Shown here: positions 5,949-12,439 of the stretch, piece by piece
How the letters are laid out: each line of letters opens with the position of its first letter
How positions within the stretch are numbered: position 1 is the first letter of the stretch
Assembly: GCA_902767055.1 (NCBI GenBank)
Contig: CACXFX010000067.1
Span: 1 to 12,439 of the forward strand
Length of the DNA stretch: 12,439 nucleotides
Direction: 5' to 3'
Source: an uncultured Pseudomonadota bacterium
GTDB taxonomy: Bacteria; Pseudomonadota; Alphaproteobacteria; RF32; CAG-239
Program-made: the position numbers and the translations under genes
The notes under the pieces: model-generated
What the model was told of the DNA's origin: nothing
Seen by the model: only the letters and a program-made list of their open reading frames with translations
Database searches by the model: none

Positions 5949-7205
5949 TTAATAGTTTTGTTTAAACCAGGTCAGGATTTTTTTAAATCCGGTCAGGTTT
6001 GCAACCGTATTTGTATTGGCACTGTATGGGCGGCGCTCCTGGCAATTGATGGCAAAGAGGAGCATACCGAGTGCGGTTGAATATTTCGGGTCATAAAGGT
6101 ATGTCGGGATATTCGGGATATTGCGCGGGATACCTAAGCGGACTTGTTTGTTTAAGATCAAATTGCCGACTTCACGCATGCCGGCAAGGCTGCTGCACCC
6201 GCCGGTTAAGACAACGCGGTGATTGGTGGCGTCTTTTAAGCCTTGTGCGGCGAGTCTTTTATTGACCATTTCAAAAATTTCTTCAACGCGTGGGGCAATG
6301 ATGTTAATCAAATCGGATTTCGGAACTTGGCGAATCGAGTTGTCGTCTTCTTCACCGACCGGATAAATATCAATGGTTTCGCGTTCGTCCTGACTGATTA
6401 AAAAAGCACAGCCGTGTCGGATTTTTAAATCTTCCGCGTGCGCAAAAGAGGTTGTTAAGCCCCATGCGATATCGTTTGTGATATTATTGCCACCGACGGG
6501 AATCGTTGAAAAATATACGGGATAGCCGTTTTTAAATGTGGTGATGCTTGTCGTACCACCGCCGATGTCAACGACTGTTGCGCCCAACTCTTTTTCATCT
6601 TCAACCAGACAAGCTAAAGCGGAAGCGTAGGCCGAGAAGACTTTTAAGGCAATATCCAAATGTGCGTTTTCAATTACGTTTTTGAGATTTTTGTATAAAA
6701 GCTCGGGGTACATGCCAAAAAGCATATCGAGCCCTAAGGTTTCTGCATATTGATTGCGCGGGTCTTTGACAATTTCACTTTTATCTCTTAAAAAGTTCAT
6801 CGCGACGCAGTGTATCGGCTCGCCCTCAAAAGTTTTGACTTTAGCAAGGCTTTGAGACATCAGTTTTTCAACATCCATATCTGAGATTGGTCTGTTTTTA
6901 TGCCCTTGGATGCTTGAACGATTGATGAAGCTTGCTGTTTTATCGCCGGAAACGTTGACAATCAAGCTGTTGATACGTTCTTTGGCCTGTTGTTCGGCAT
7001 CTTCTACGGCGTTGCAAACCGAAAGGGTGGCTTGATTGATGTCTGTGATGACGCCGTTTTTAATGCCTTTTGAGGCATTGTAGCCGTAACCGACAATCTC
7101 AATCTTTTTATCACGCGGTGTGATATGCGCAATCAAACAGCAAACCTTAGATGATCCGATATCTAAAGTCGCCAAAGTAGACGCGCGTGTAAAAGAATGA
7201 TTCAC
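5949..7205 (-). CDS. ftsA: Cell division protein FtsA
   Basis: FtsA is the actin-like ATPase that tethers FtsZ filaments to the inner membrane and recruits later divisome proteins. The 418-residue product has phosphate-binding motif DIGSSK (15-20), the FtsA-specific 1C/SHS2 region (about 85-165, including VNVSGDKTASFINRSSIQG), phosphate 2 motif DIGGGTTS (213-220) and adenosine motif LTGGCSSLAGM (333-343). The C-terminal tail GFKKILTWFKQNY (406-418) is an amphipathic membrane-targeting helix, so the protein is complete. It follows ftsQ by 34 bases with its own AAGGA site. In most alphaproteobacteria ftsZ comes next; here a weak terminator and a DUF2769-like gene follow instead. Confidence 0.96.
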   Translation of the reverse strand: MNHSFTRASTLATLDIGSSKVCCLIAHITPRDKKIEIVGYGYNASKGIKNGVITDINQATLSVCNAVEDAEQQAKERINSLIVNVSGDKTASFINRSSIQGHKNRPISDMDVEKLMSQSLAKVKTFEGEPIHCVAMNFLRDKSEIVKDPRNQYAETLGLDMLFGMYPELLYKNLKNVIENAHLDIALKVFSAYASALACLVEDEKELGATVVDIGGGTTSITTFKNGYPVYFSTIPVGGNNITNDIAWGLTTSFAHAEDLKIRHGCAFLISQDERETIDIYPVGEEDDNSIRQVPKSDLINIIAPRVEEIFEMVNKRLAAQGLKDATNHRVVLTGGCSSLAGMREVGNLILNKQVRLGIPRNIPNIPTYLYDPKYSTALGMLLFAINCQERRPYSANTNTVANLTGFKKILTWFKQNY

Positions 7206-7239
7206 CGGCTTTTTCCTTTTTTAAGATATGCAATACAGG

Positions 7240-8076
7240 TCAGTCAGCAATTCTGACAGTGACTTTATCTTTATATCTTAAATCGATGATAGTTAATTTA
7301 CGTTTAAAAATGCCGTATTTGTGATCAATTTTTATCAATTTTTTCCATGCCTGAGGAAAATCATTTTCCGGCATTTTGACTTTAAGGCCGCTTTCCAAAT
7401 CATCGAAAATCAAATCCCATCTGCGGCCGGAATGTAAAACAGCCGCTTTGATACGTGCATTAAGCTCGGGATCGGTTATGGTGACTTTTAATAAATCCGG
7501 AAGTTTTTCGGGGGCACCGGCGCCGACTAAAATTAAAAGCGGTTTGGTCGGGATGTAATCGACATCAATAACTTGCCCGTTTTTATCAATCGGGTAAAAA
7601 TGTCCGCCGGTTTGAAAAAGGGCGATAATGTCTTTTTCTTTTATGTTAATTTGCAGGACATTCGGAAAATAAGAACGTCTGAGTTCAACCTTTTCAATCC
7701 AAGGTAAATCTTCGATTTTGGTTTTTATCTCACTTAAATCAACATTTAAAATGCTGTCTTTGCGGTCAAGGCGAAGTTTTTCGGTTAAATCGTTTAATGT
7801 CGTTTTTTCGCGTCCTTCGACGACGATATCTTCAATCGCAAAGCCGTGCTTTGCCGCATAATCAAACAAATCCGAGGTTAAATTATCAATCTTTTTTTCA
7901 ATAAGGCTGTCGCGCAATGTAATGCCCGTCAAGACAATGCTTGTTATCATCAAAAGCAAAAACAGGTGTGCCGAAAAACGCAACATTGTATCGCTTTGAA
8001 ATTCAAAACGATTGGGATTTTGAAGCGGCTTTTGCTTTTTAAGGAGAGCATATTTATGTTTTGAAAACAACCTCAT
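7240..8076 (-). CDS. ftsQ: Cell division protein FtsQ
   Basis: FtsQ is a bitopic inner-membrane divisome protein that joins with FtsB and FtsL and connects early and late division proteins. The 278-residue product has a short basic cytoplasmic tail (1-32), one membrane helix (about 33-54, FSAHLFLLLMITSIVLTGI), a POTRA domain (about 79-149, FAIEDIVVEGREKTT to VLQINIKEKDI) and the FtsQ beta domain (HFYPIDKNGQVIDV onward, ending TIIDLRYKDKVTVRIAD). The start overlaps the murB stop by four bases (ATGA), implying translational coupling. In related bacteria ddl usually lies between murB and ftsQ; it is missing here with no leftover spacer. Confidence 0.93.
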   Translation of the reverse strand: MRLFSKHKYALLKKQKPLQNPNRFEFQSDTMLRFSAHLFLLLMITSIVLTGITLRDSLIEKKIDNLTSDLFDYAAKHGFAIEDIVVEGREKTTLNDLTEKLRLDRKDSILNVDLSEIKTKIEDLPWIEKVELRRSYFPNVLQINIKEKDIIALFQTGGHFYPIDKNGQVIDVDYIPTKPLLILVGAGAPEKLPDLLKVTITDPELNARIKAAVLHSGRRWDLIFDDLESGLKVKMPENDFPQAWKKLIKIDHKYGIFKRKLTIIDLRYKDKVTVRIAD

Positions 8077-8978
8077 TTTTCAAGCCCTACTCTCTCAACT
8101 TCCCATTCAAGTGTGATGCCGGTTTTATCCTTGACGCGGCGGACGATTTGATTGCCGAGAGTTTCTAAATCTTTGGCTTTGGCATGGCCGTTGTTGACCA
8201 TAAAATTGCAATGTTTTTCGGACAATTTTGCATCACCGACGGTCAATGTATCGCAGCCTGCATTTTTTATCAATTCCCACGCGCGGTGGCCTTGGGGATT
8301 TTTAAAAAGCGATCCGGCTGTTTTTTGACCGACGACTTGATGTGTTTTTCGATAAAGAGCCTGCTCATCAAGTGTTTTGATAATCTCTTCTTTGGTGCTC
8401 TTTTGACCTTTTAATGTCAACGCGAGAATAATCCAATCTTTGTCAAAAGTGCTGCTGCGATAAGAAAAGTGAAATTCATCGGGGGTGATTTCTTTGGTCC
8501 GGCCTGCAGAGTCCATGATGCATGCTTTTAGTAAAACGTCACTCAAAGATTTTGAAAAGCAACCGGCATTTGTTTTGACAAGGCCGCCGATTGTGCCCGG
8601 GATGGAAGCTAAAAATTCAAGCCCGCCAAGCTCATAATCCGGTAAAATTTTTTTCAAATTTGCATTGGGCAGGCCGGCAAAACAGGTGAGCTCATCATTT
8701 TTACAGTTGAACTGTTTGAAATAAGGGGTGTTTAATTTAATGACAACGCCCTTGATGCCGCCGTCACGAATCAAAAGGTTGGAGCCGCCGCCTAAAATAA
8801 AATAAGGCAAATCGGCAGGTTTGTTTTTAAAAAATAAGCTCAAATCTTTTTCATCTTTCGGGAAAAACATTATCTCGGCTTTTCCGCCGACACCGAGCCA
8901 TGTATAATTTTTCAAATCTTGGCCAAAAAGGATTTTTCCTTGAAGATTTTTTAAAAATGTGAACTCGTTTTTTTTCAT
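8073..8978 (-). CDS. murB: UDP-N-acetylenolpyruvoylglucosamine reductase MurB
   Basis: MurB uses FAD and NADPH to reduce the enolpyruvyl group of UDP-GlcNAc-enolpyruvate, giving UDP-MurNAc in the cytoplasm. The 301-residue product shows FAD-binding GGGSNLL (63-69), IPGTIGG (126-132) followed by KTNAG, SYRSS (172-176) with the active-site Arg, GSLFKNP (222-228) with the proton-donor Ser223, and LEWEVERVG near the C-terminus carrying the catalytic Glu. Length and the GSxFKNP form match type II MurB. Its ATG shares one base with the ftsW stop (TGATG) and has AAGGA upstream within ftsW. The neighbours murG and murC, normally just upstream, are absent. Confidence 0.96.
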   Translation of the reverse strand: MKKNEFTFLKNLQGKILFGQDLKNYTWLGVGGKAEIMFFPKDEKDLSLFFKNKPADLPYFILGGGSNLLIRDGGIKGVVIKLNTPYFKQFNCKNDELTCFAGLPNANLKKILPDYELGGLEFLASIPGTIGGLVKTNAGCFSKSLSDVLLKACIMDSAGRTKEITPDEFHFSYRSSTFDKDWIILALTLKGQKSTKEEIIKTLDEQALYRKTHQVVGQKTAGSLFKNPQGHRAWELIKNAGCDTLTVGDAKLSEKHCNFMVNNGHAKAKDLETLGNQIVRRVKDKTGITLEWEVERVGLEK

Positions 8979-10105
8979 CAGATGTCCTTATCTTCTGCCG
9001 AAAGGTTGCGACGTGTCAAAGCAAGCAACATTCCCATACCCAAAGCCGAGGCAAAAATCGAAGATCCGCCGTAAGACATAAACGGCAAGGTCATGCCTTT
9101 TGTCGGCATTAAATGCAATGTTGAGGACATGTTGATAATGCTTTGCAGACCAAATGATGCCGCCAATCCCGATGCGGCGTATATGATAAAGAGGTTATTG
9201 TCTTTTAAGGATAAATAAAGAGCTCGGACGACAATGACGGCAAAGGCCGCAATAATCAAAAGGCAAAGCCAGACACCGAATTCTTCACCCGCAACGGCAA
9301 AAATAAAATCCGTATGGGCGTCAGGTAAATGGAGTTTAACAACACCTTCACCGGGGCCGCGTCCCAAAAGATTGCCGTTTTCGAAAGCTTCCATCGATTT
9401 TTGTACCTGATAGCTCAGTTCGCCGCCCGAAAATAAAAATTGCTGTACGCGATCATGAAAGTGGGAAAATGTAAAATACGCACCGACGCCGCCCAAAACA
9501 GCGGTCAACCCCATAACTGAAACCAAAATAAGCGGTAATCCGGCCAAGAAAAGCTGAAATCCCCAAACAGCCGTCACGACCACCGTCATACCGATATCCG
9601 GTTGAAGCAAAAGCATCGTAATGGTCAAGAGGTAAAGGGCTGTCGAAAGAAGCGCTCCGGGAAAATCATCAAATTTTTTGGCACCTTCCAAAAGCCATGC
9701 CGAAACCACGACAAATGTCGGTTTAATAAATTCGGACGGTTGAAGGGTAAAGCCCAAAACTCTGATCCAGCGTGAAGCGCCTTTTGTTTCATAACCGGCA
9801 AAAAGCGTGACAATCATCAGCGATAAAAAAACAATGTAGCCGATAATTGACAGGCGTCTGATGTTTTTAAGGCGCATCATCGAAACGCTGATCAATATCG
9901 CAAGGGCGCCTAAAATGAAAACGACCTGTTTTTTGATAAAGTGGTAGTCCGAAAAATTGTTTGTGCGTGCAACGGAGGGACTTGCCGAAAAAACAAGAAA
10001 AGCGCCGATAAAAATAATCAGCATCAAAAGGCCGAGCGTGACCTTATCAACCGTCCACCACCAGTTGACGATTTTTGATCTGCTCAATCTTGAAAATGCG
10101 ACCAT
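8978..10105 (-). CDS. ftsW: Septal peptidoglycan polymerase FtsW
   Basis: FtsW is the SEDS-family glycosyltransferase that polymerises lipid II at the division septum with PBP3/FtsI. The 375-residue product has about ten membrane segments and the SEDS motifs GASRWIRVLGFTLQPSEFIKP (109-129), LLQPDIGMT (166-174), GRGPGEGVVKLHLPDAHTDFIFAV (248-271, with catalytic Asp266) and MPTKGMTLPFMSYGGSS (333-349). The phrase LPDAHTDFIFAVAGEEFG and its place between mraY and murB favour FtsW over RodA. It starts 15 bases after mraY with GGGAG as ribosome binding site. murD, which normally sits between mraY and ftsW, is not present. Confidence 0.96.
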   Translation of the reverse strand: MVAFSRLSRSKIVNWWWTVDKVTLGLLMLIIFIGAFLVFSASPSVARTNNFSDYHFIKKQVVFILGALAILISVSMMRLKNIRRLSIIGYIVFLSLMIVTLFAGYETKGASRWIRVLGFTLQPSEFIKPTFVVVSAWLLEGAKKFDDFPGALLSTALYLLTITMLLLQPDIGMTVVVTAVWGFQLFLAGLPLILVSVMGLTAVLGGVGAYFTFSHFHDRVQQFLFSGGELSYQVQKSMEAFENGNLLGRGPGEGVVKLHLPDAHTDFIFAVAGEEFGVWLCLLIIAAFAVIVVRALYLSLKDNNLFIIYAASGLAASFGLQSIINMSSTLHLMPTKGMTLPFMSYGGSSIFASALGMGMLLALTRRNLSAEDKDI

Positions 10106-10120
10106 CTAAAAAAAGCTCCC

Positions 10121-11173
10121 TTAAAATTTAATCAGTGAAAGCATGGCAAGGAATGCAAAGAAAAATCCGGCAAGCCAAAAACGCAACACAACTTTTCTTT
10201 CACTCCAGCCGCATTGTTCAAAATGGTGATGAATCGGTGCCATTTTGAAAAAGCGTTTGCCCGTTTTTTTGTACCAAAAAACCTGAATAATGACCGAAAT
10301 CGTTTCAAAAACAAAGACAAAGCCGGCAATGGCAAGCAAGACTTCCTGCTTTAAGATAACAGCCATTGTGCCAAGTAATGCGCCGAGAGCAAGCGAGCCT
10401 GTGTCGCCCATAAAAACTTTGGCTTTCGGTGCATTAAATCTTAAAAAGCCGAGACATGAGCCGACAATGGAGGCCGCAACGACGGTCATTTCAGCGCTTC
10501 TGGGGATGTAGGGCAGGGCAAATCCTTTGGCTAAAGGTGTGCCGATGATATAAGCCATCAAACCGAAAAATGTGAAAGCAATCACAAGCAATCCGGATGC
10601 CAAGCCGTCCAAGCCGTCGCTCAAATTAACACCGTTTGAGGCACCCGAAATGACCACAACGGCAAACGGAATATAAAGCCATGAAAGATAAAGAAAGGCT
10701 CTGAAATAAGGAATGTAAATGCTGTTGCTGACAGCCTGTGGTGTGGCTGCCGTGATAATCGTGGCAACGACAACGGCTGTCATAAATTGTAAAAACAGTT
10801 TGGCCTTGGCAGTTAAAGCATTCGGCGTTTCTTTGGTGACTTTGATATAATCATCAATAAATCCCGTTAAGCCGTATACAAACAGGACAAGCAAACTGAC
10901 CCACACAAAATGGTACTGAATTTGCGCAAACAAAAAAATCGAAAGCATCGCCGTGCTTAAAATCAAAAGTCCGCCCATCGTCGGCGTGCCCTGTTTGGTT
11001 TTAAGGTGCGATTGAGGGCCGTCGGCGCGAATCGGTTGGCCGTGATGCTGGTGCTTTTTTAAAAGCGAGATGACAAGATTGCCGAAAATGAGCGATAAAA
11101 CAAGCGATGTGAAAAATGCCAGCAAAGCTCTTAATACAATATCGGATTGAATGTTTAAAAATGAAATTAACAT
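10121..11173 (-). CDS. mraY: Phospho-N-acetylmuramoyl-pentapeptide transferase MraY
   Basis: MraY transfers phospho-MurNAc-pentapeptide from UDP to undecaprenyl phosphate, forming lipid I at the inner membrane. From the ATG at 11173 the product is 350 residues, close to the family's 360. The conserved cytoplasmic motifs are all present: QPIRADGPQSH (46-56), the Asp pair in FIDDYIK (105-111), NLSDGLDGLASG (183-194), NAPKAKVFMGDTGS (247-260) and PIHHHFE (313-319). About ten membrane helices are evident. An in-frame ATG at 11254 would add 27 residues unlike other MraY N-termini and would overlap the predicted promoter, so the shorter start is preferred. It is the first gene of the five-gene wall/division operon. 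Confidence 0.95.
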   Translation of the reverse strand: MLISFLNIQSDIVLRALLAFFTSLVLSLIFGNLVISLLKKHQHHGQPIRADGPQSHLKTKQGTPTMGGLLILSTAMLSIFLFAQIQYHFVWVSLLVLFVYGLTGFIDDYIKVTKETPNALTAKAKLFLQFMTAVVVATIITAATPQAVSNSIYIPYFRAFLYLSWLYIPFAVVVISGASNGVNLSDGLDGLASGLLVIAFTFFGLMAYIIGTPLAKGFALPYIPRSAEMTVVAASIVGSCLGFLRFNAPKAKVFMGDTGSLALGALLGTMAVILKQEVLLAIAGFVFVFETISVIIQVFWYKKTGKRFFKMAPIHHHFEQCGWSERKVVLRFWLAGFFFAFLAMLSLIKF

Positions 11174-11226
11174 CGTTTCAAAAGTCCCCGGTTTAATATT
11201 ATGATTAAGCCGATTCGTAACATAAA

Positions 11227-11254
11227 ATATTAAAATAAGTCTTAAAAGAAACAA
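11227..11254 (-). promoter_or_regulatory. Possible promoter of the mraY-ftsA operon
   Basis: On the minus strand TTGTTT (11249-11254), a 16-base spacer and TAATAT (11227-11232) predict a start near 11220 and a leader of about 47 bases. The match is moderate in an AT-rich region. It lies back to back with the LRR-gene promoter, 17 bases away. Confidence 0.4.
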
Positions 11255-11270
11255 ATTTTGAAAAATTTAT

Positions 11271-11299
11271 TTGACTTTTGTTTTTAAATATGCTCTAAT
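11271..11299 (+). promoter_or_regulatory. Promoter of the structured leader and LRR gene
   Basis: TTGACT (11271-11276), 17 bases, then TCTAAT (11294-11299): five of six consensus matches in each box. The predicted start near 11306 puts the first CAAGATGG copy five bases from the 5' end of the RNA. Confidence 0.65.
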
Positions 11300-11305
11300 T
11301 GATTT

Positions 11306-11470
11306 GTAACCAAGATGGTTGCGGTGTTTGAAAGACATCAATAGTTGCATTGCTCCTTGATGAGGAGCGAACGATATAAGCGTTATATTAGCGACGAATG
11401 AGTTCACCTGTGCAACTACAGTTCTTTCAGCTCCTCTTCCGTTTTGATTGTTCAAGATGGAAATTTTTTT
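11306..11470 (+). ncRNA. Structured, riboswitch-like leader RNA (about 165 nt)
   Basis: No known RNA family was recognised. Visible pairings are TTGAAAGA (11328-11335) with TCTTTCAG (11423-11430), AGTTGCA (11343-11349) with TGCAACT (11411-11417), hairpin GCTCCT/AGGAGC (11352-11357/11363-11368, loop TGATG) and hairpin ATATAA/TTATAT (11374-11379/11383-11388, loop GCG). CAAGATGG at 11311-11318 can pair with CCGTTTTG (11439-11446) to close the domain. An identical CAAGATGG at 11453-11460 pairs with the same segment to form a terminator. These two states are mutually exclusive, as in an attenuator or an ON-type riboswitch. A free-standing small RNA that simply ends at the terminator is the alternative. 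No open frame explains the stretch, and the next gene starts only at 11499. Confidence 0.6.
11439..11470 (+). terminator. Intrinsic terminator at the end of the leader RNA
   Basis: CCGTTTTGA (11439-11447), loop TTGT and TCAAGATGG (11452-11460) form a 9-bp stem with two G-U pairs, followed after AAA by seven Ts (11464-11470). It lies 28 bases before the LRR start codon, so it would cut off that gene unless the alternative pairing with 11311-11318 forms. Confidence 0.65.
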
Positions 11471-11498
11471 ATTAAAAATCATAGATGAGGGTCATACA

Positions 11499-12191
11499 AT
11501 GAAAAAACAAATTTTTCTTTTTGTAATGTTGTTTATTTTTACTGCTAAAGCAGAAAATGATAATGAACTAAGTTGTGGTGAAAATTGTTTGTGGAGTTAT
11601 GACGAAAGCACGCATACTTTGACTATAAGCGGAACAGGGGCTATGAAAGATTTCGGGCCGAATGGGGCTGTCGGTATGAATAAACTGACCTATCAGGCTG
11701 AGCGACCTTGGCATACGATAGCTTCTGAGGTGGAAAATGTTATTGTATCAGGGGTGACCAGTATCGGGCATCGTGCCTTTCAAGATATGGGAAATCTTAA
11801 AAATGTGACAATATCGGAAGGTGTGACATCTATTGGAAGAAGTGCTTTTGCAACATCGATGAAAATTGAAAGTTTAACAATACCAAATTCTGTTGATACA
11901 ATTTATGGGGGAGCGTTTGATGGTTTTGGCGGCGATATATTTTGTTCAAAATCAAAAGAAAGAATTTGTGAGCAGGGTCTTGAAGATTCAAATGGCTTAA
12001 GAGAAGATAATATATTAAAATTTTATGATTTTGATAACGGGCGGTATGTTTTAGATAATGTGCGTTATTTGTCAATCGGTGATATGCAGTCAAAAATAAA
12101 TGGTCTTGGATTAAAACGCATTTATACGATTGAGGAGGCAAATCAAGTTACCAAGCCGACGGGAAATACGGTTCGGATTAAGTATCGGTAA
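11499..12191 (+). CDS. Secreted BspA-like leucine-rich-repeat (LRR_5) protein
   Basis: The 230-residue product has a signal peptide (MKKQIFLFVMLFIFTAKA, cleavage after about residue 18). Next come an N-terminal cap typical of BspA-like proteins (CGENCLWSYDE...THTLTISGTGAM, residues 26-49) and three LRR_5 units spaced by 23 residues: VTSIGHRAF (86-94), VTSIGRSAF (109-117) and VDTIYGGAF (132-140). A non-repeat region with Cys149 and Cys157 follows, then a C-terminal segment KRIYTIEEANQV...NTVRIKYR (206-230). Such proteins are exported and often act in attachment or surface interactions; that role is inferred. The ATG at 11499 has GAGGG 8 bases upstream and begins the signal peptide, so it is preferred over an in-frame ATG at 11448 that lies inside the leader terminator. 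The array is short compared with most BspA relatives. Confidence 0.8.
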   Translation: MKKQIFLFVMLFIFTAKAENDNELSCGENCLWSYDESTHTLTISGTGAMKDFGPNGAVGMNKLTYQAERPWHTIASEVENVIVSGVTSIGHRAFQDMGNLKNVTISEGVTSIGRSAFATSMKIESLTIPNSVDTIYGGAFDGFGGDIFCSKSKERICEQGLEDSNGLREDNILKFYDFDNGRYVLDNVRYLSIGDMQSKINGLGLKRIYTIEEANQVTKPTGNTVRIKYR

Positions 12192-12204
12192 ATGAGGCGG
12201 TTTT

Positions 12205-12248
12205 GGACCCCTTAACTTCGCGAGCTTTGCCTGCTCAAAGTGGTGACG
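12205..12248 (+). repeat. Imperfect non-coding repeat, copy 1
   Basis: The unit begins GGACCCCT (12205-12212) and ends GGTGACG (12242-12248). Its middle carries the small hairpin CTTTG/CAAAG (12225-12229/12236-12240). It shares its ends with a second copy 50 bases downstream, while the middle differs. It lies in the gap after the LRR gene, where no reading frame is convincing. Confidence 0.45.
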
Positions 12249-12254
12249 AATTGT

Positions 12255-12290
12255 GGACCCCTAATCCTCACTGCGTTCGGAGGGGTGACG
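12255..12290 (+). repeat. Imperfect non-coding repeat, copy 2
   Basis: It shares GGACCCCT (12255-12262) and GGTGACG (12284-12290) with copy 1. ACCCCT (12257-12262) can pair with AGGGGT (12281-12286) to form a hairpin. No T-run follows, so it is not a clear terminator for the LRR gene, although it is the only stem visible after that gene. Confidence 0.45.
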
Positions 12291-12317
12291 GTTTTGAGGA
12301 TGACATTTAAAAAGTAC

Positions 12318-12346
12318 TTGACATTTTGGAAAAAAGTTTTTAATTC
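12318..12346 (+). promoter_or_regulatory. Probable promoter of tRNA-Leu
   Basis: A perfect TTGACA (12318-12323) is followed at 16-17 bases by weak -10 candidates TTAATT or TAATTC (12340-12346). The predicted start lies a few bases before the tRNA at 12356. Confidence 0.5.
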
Positions 12347-12355
12347 ATAAATAAC

Positions 12356-12439
12356 GCTCCGGTGGCGGAATTGGTAGACGCGCATGCTTCAGGTGCATGT
12401 TGGGGGTTCCCAGTGAAAGTTCAAGTCTTTTCCGGAGCA
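12356..12439 (+). tRNA. tRNA-Leu(CAG), ends at window edge
   Basis: Acceptor strands GCTCCGG (12356-12362) and CCGGAGC (12432-12438) pair fully, with discriminator A at the last base. The D-arm is GGCGGAATTGGTAGACGC. The anticodon stem CATGC/GCATG encloses TTCAGGT, giving anticodon CAG for CUG leucine codons. There is a long variable arm, as expected for leucine tRNAs. The T-arm GAAAG-TTCAAGT-CTTTT is weak, with one G-U pair. Whether CCA is encoded lies outside the window. Confidence 0.95.

Noticed and set aside
5889..6080. Plus-strand frame of 63 residues with a hydrophobic start
   Set aside because: It overlaps the 3' end of ftsA, has no ribosome binding site, and its first part lies over the post-ftsA hairpin; it loses protein-like character within ftsA.
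11174..11254. Longer MraY start at 11254
   Set aside because: The 27 extra residues do not resemble MraY N-termini and overlap the predicted promoter.
11311..11460. CAAGATGG direct repeats as target-site duplication of a small inserted element
   Set aside because: The repeats lack terminal inverted repeats just inside them, and both copies fit better as competing arms of an RNA structure.
11306..11470. Calling the leader RNA a 6S RNA because of its length and closed-rod shape
   Set aside because: No 6S consensus could be recognised by eye, and the terminator shares its 5' arm with the closing stem, which fits a switch better. Left open for a covariance search.
11267..11482. Minus-strand frame of 71 residues across the leader RNA
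   Set aside because: It arises opposite the structured leader and promoter, with no ribosome binding site and no recognisable protein features.
11448..11498. Longer LRR-protein start at 11448
   Set aside because: This ATG lies in the terminator loop and stem of the leader; the start at 11499 has a Shine-Dalgarno site and begins a signal peptide.

Overview
The window looks like a chromosomal segment of a moderately AT-rich alphaproteobacterium, probably host- or gut-associated. This rests on the alphaproteobacterial style of FtsQ, FtsW and FtsA, the mraY>ftsW>murB>ftsQ>ftsA gene order, a VirB8-like protein and a secreted BspA-type leucine-rich-repeat protein. A DUF2769-type cysteine-rich protein, a family known mainly from methanogens and anaerobes, hints at an anaerobic lifestyle. 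Assignment below class is not possible from the sequence alone.

Layout. Positions 1-1243 (minus): a partial tRNA-Ser(GGA) and ychF, a conserved translation-associated ATPase. Positions 1331-4159: a large TolC-like outer-membrane lipoprotein with an extra C-terminal cadherin/Ig-like domain (minus) and, divergently, a solitary VirB8-like type IV secretion protein (plus). They share a short control region with overlapping promoters and a 12-bp palindrome. Positions 4236-4368: tRNA-Ser(CGA) with a strong terminator, then a GC- and purine-rich non-coding patch. Positions 4472-4912: a promoter, a long hairpin-containing leader and a 78-residue hydrophobic protein, ending in a terminator shared with a convergent minus-strand pair: a DUF2769-like 13-cysteine protein translationally coupled to a helical-repeat protein.

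Positions 5949-11173 (minus) are a compact division/cell-wall operon, mraY-ftsW-murB-ftsQ-ftsA. MraY makes lipid I, FtsW polymerises lipid II at the septum, MurB makes UDP-MurNAc, FtsQ links the divisome across the membrane and FtsA anchors FtsZ. The usual intervening genes (murD, murG, murC, ddl) and a downstream ftsZ are absent, and several junctions are overlapping, so this is a tight derived arrangement rather than an assembly gap.

Positions 11271-12191 (plus) hold a promoter, a roughly 165-nt structured leader and a secreted BspA-like LRR protein. In the leader, two copies of CAAGATGG can pair with the same CCGTTTTG segment: one pairing makes an intrinsic terminator, the other closes a multi-hairpin domain. 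This riboswitch/attenuator-like arrangement is the most interesting unexplained structure here. Two imperfect 50-nt-spaced non-coding repeats and a tRNA-Leu(CAG) finish the window.
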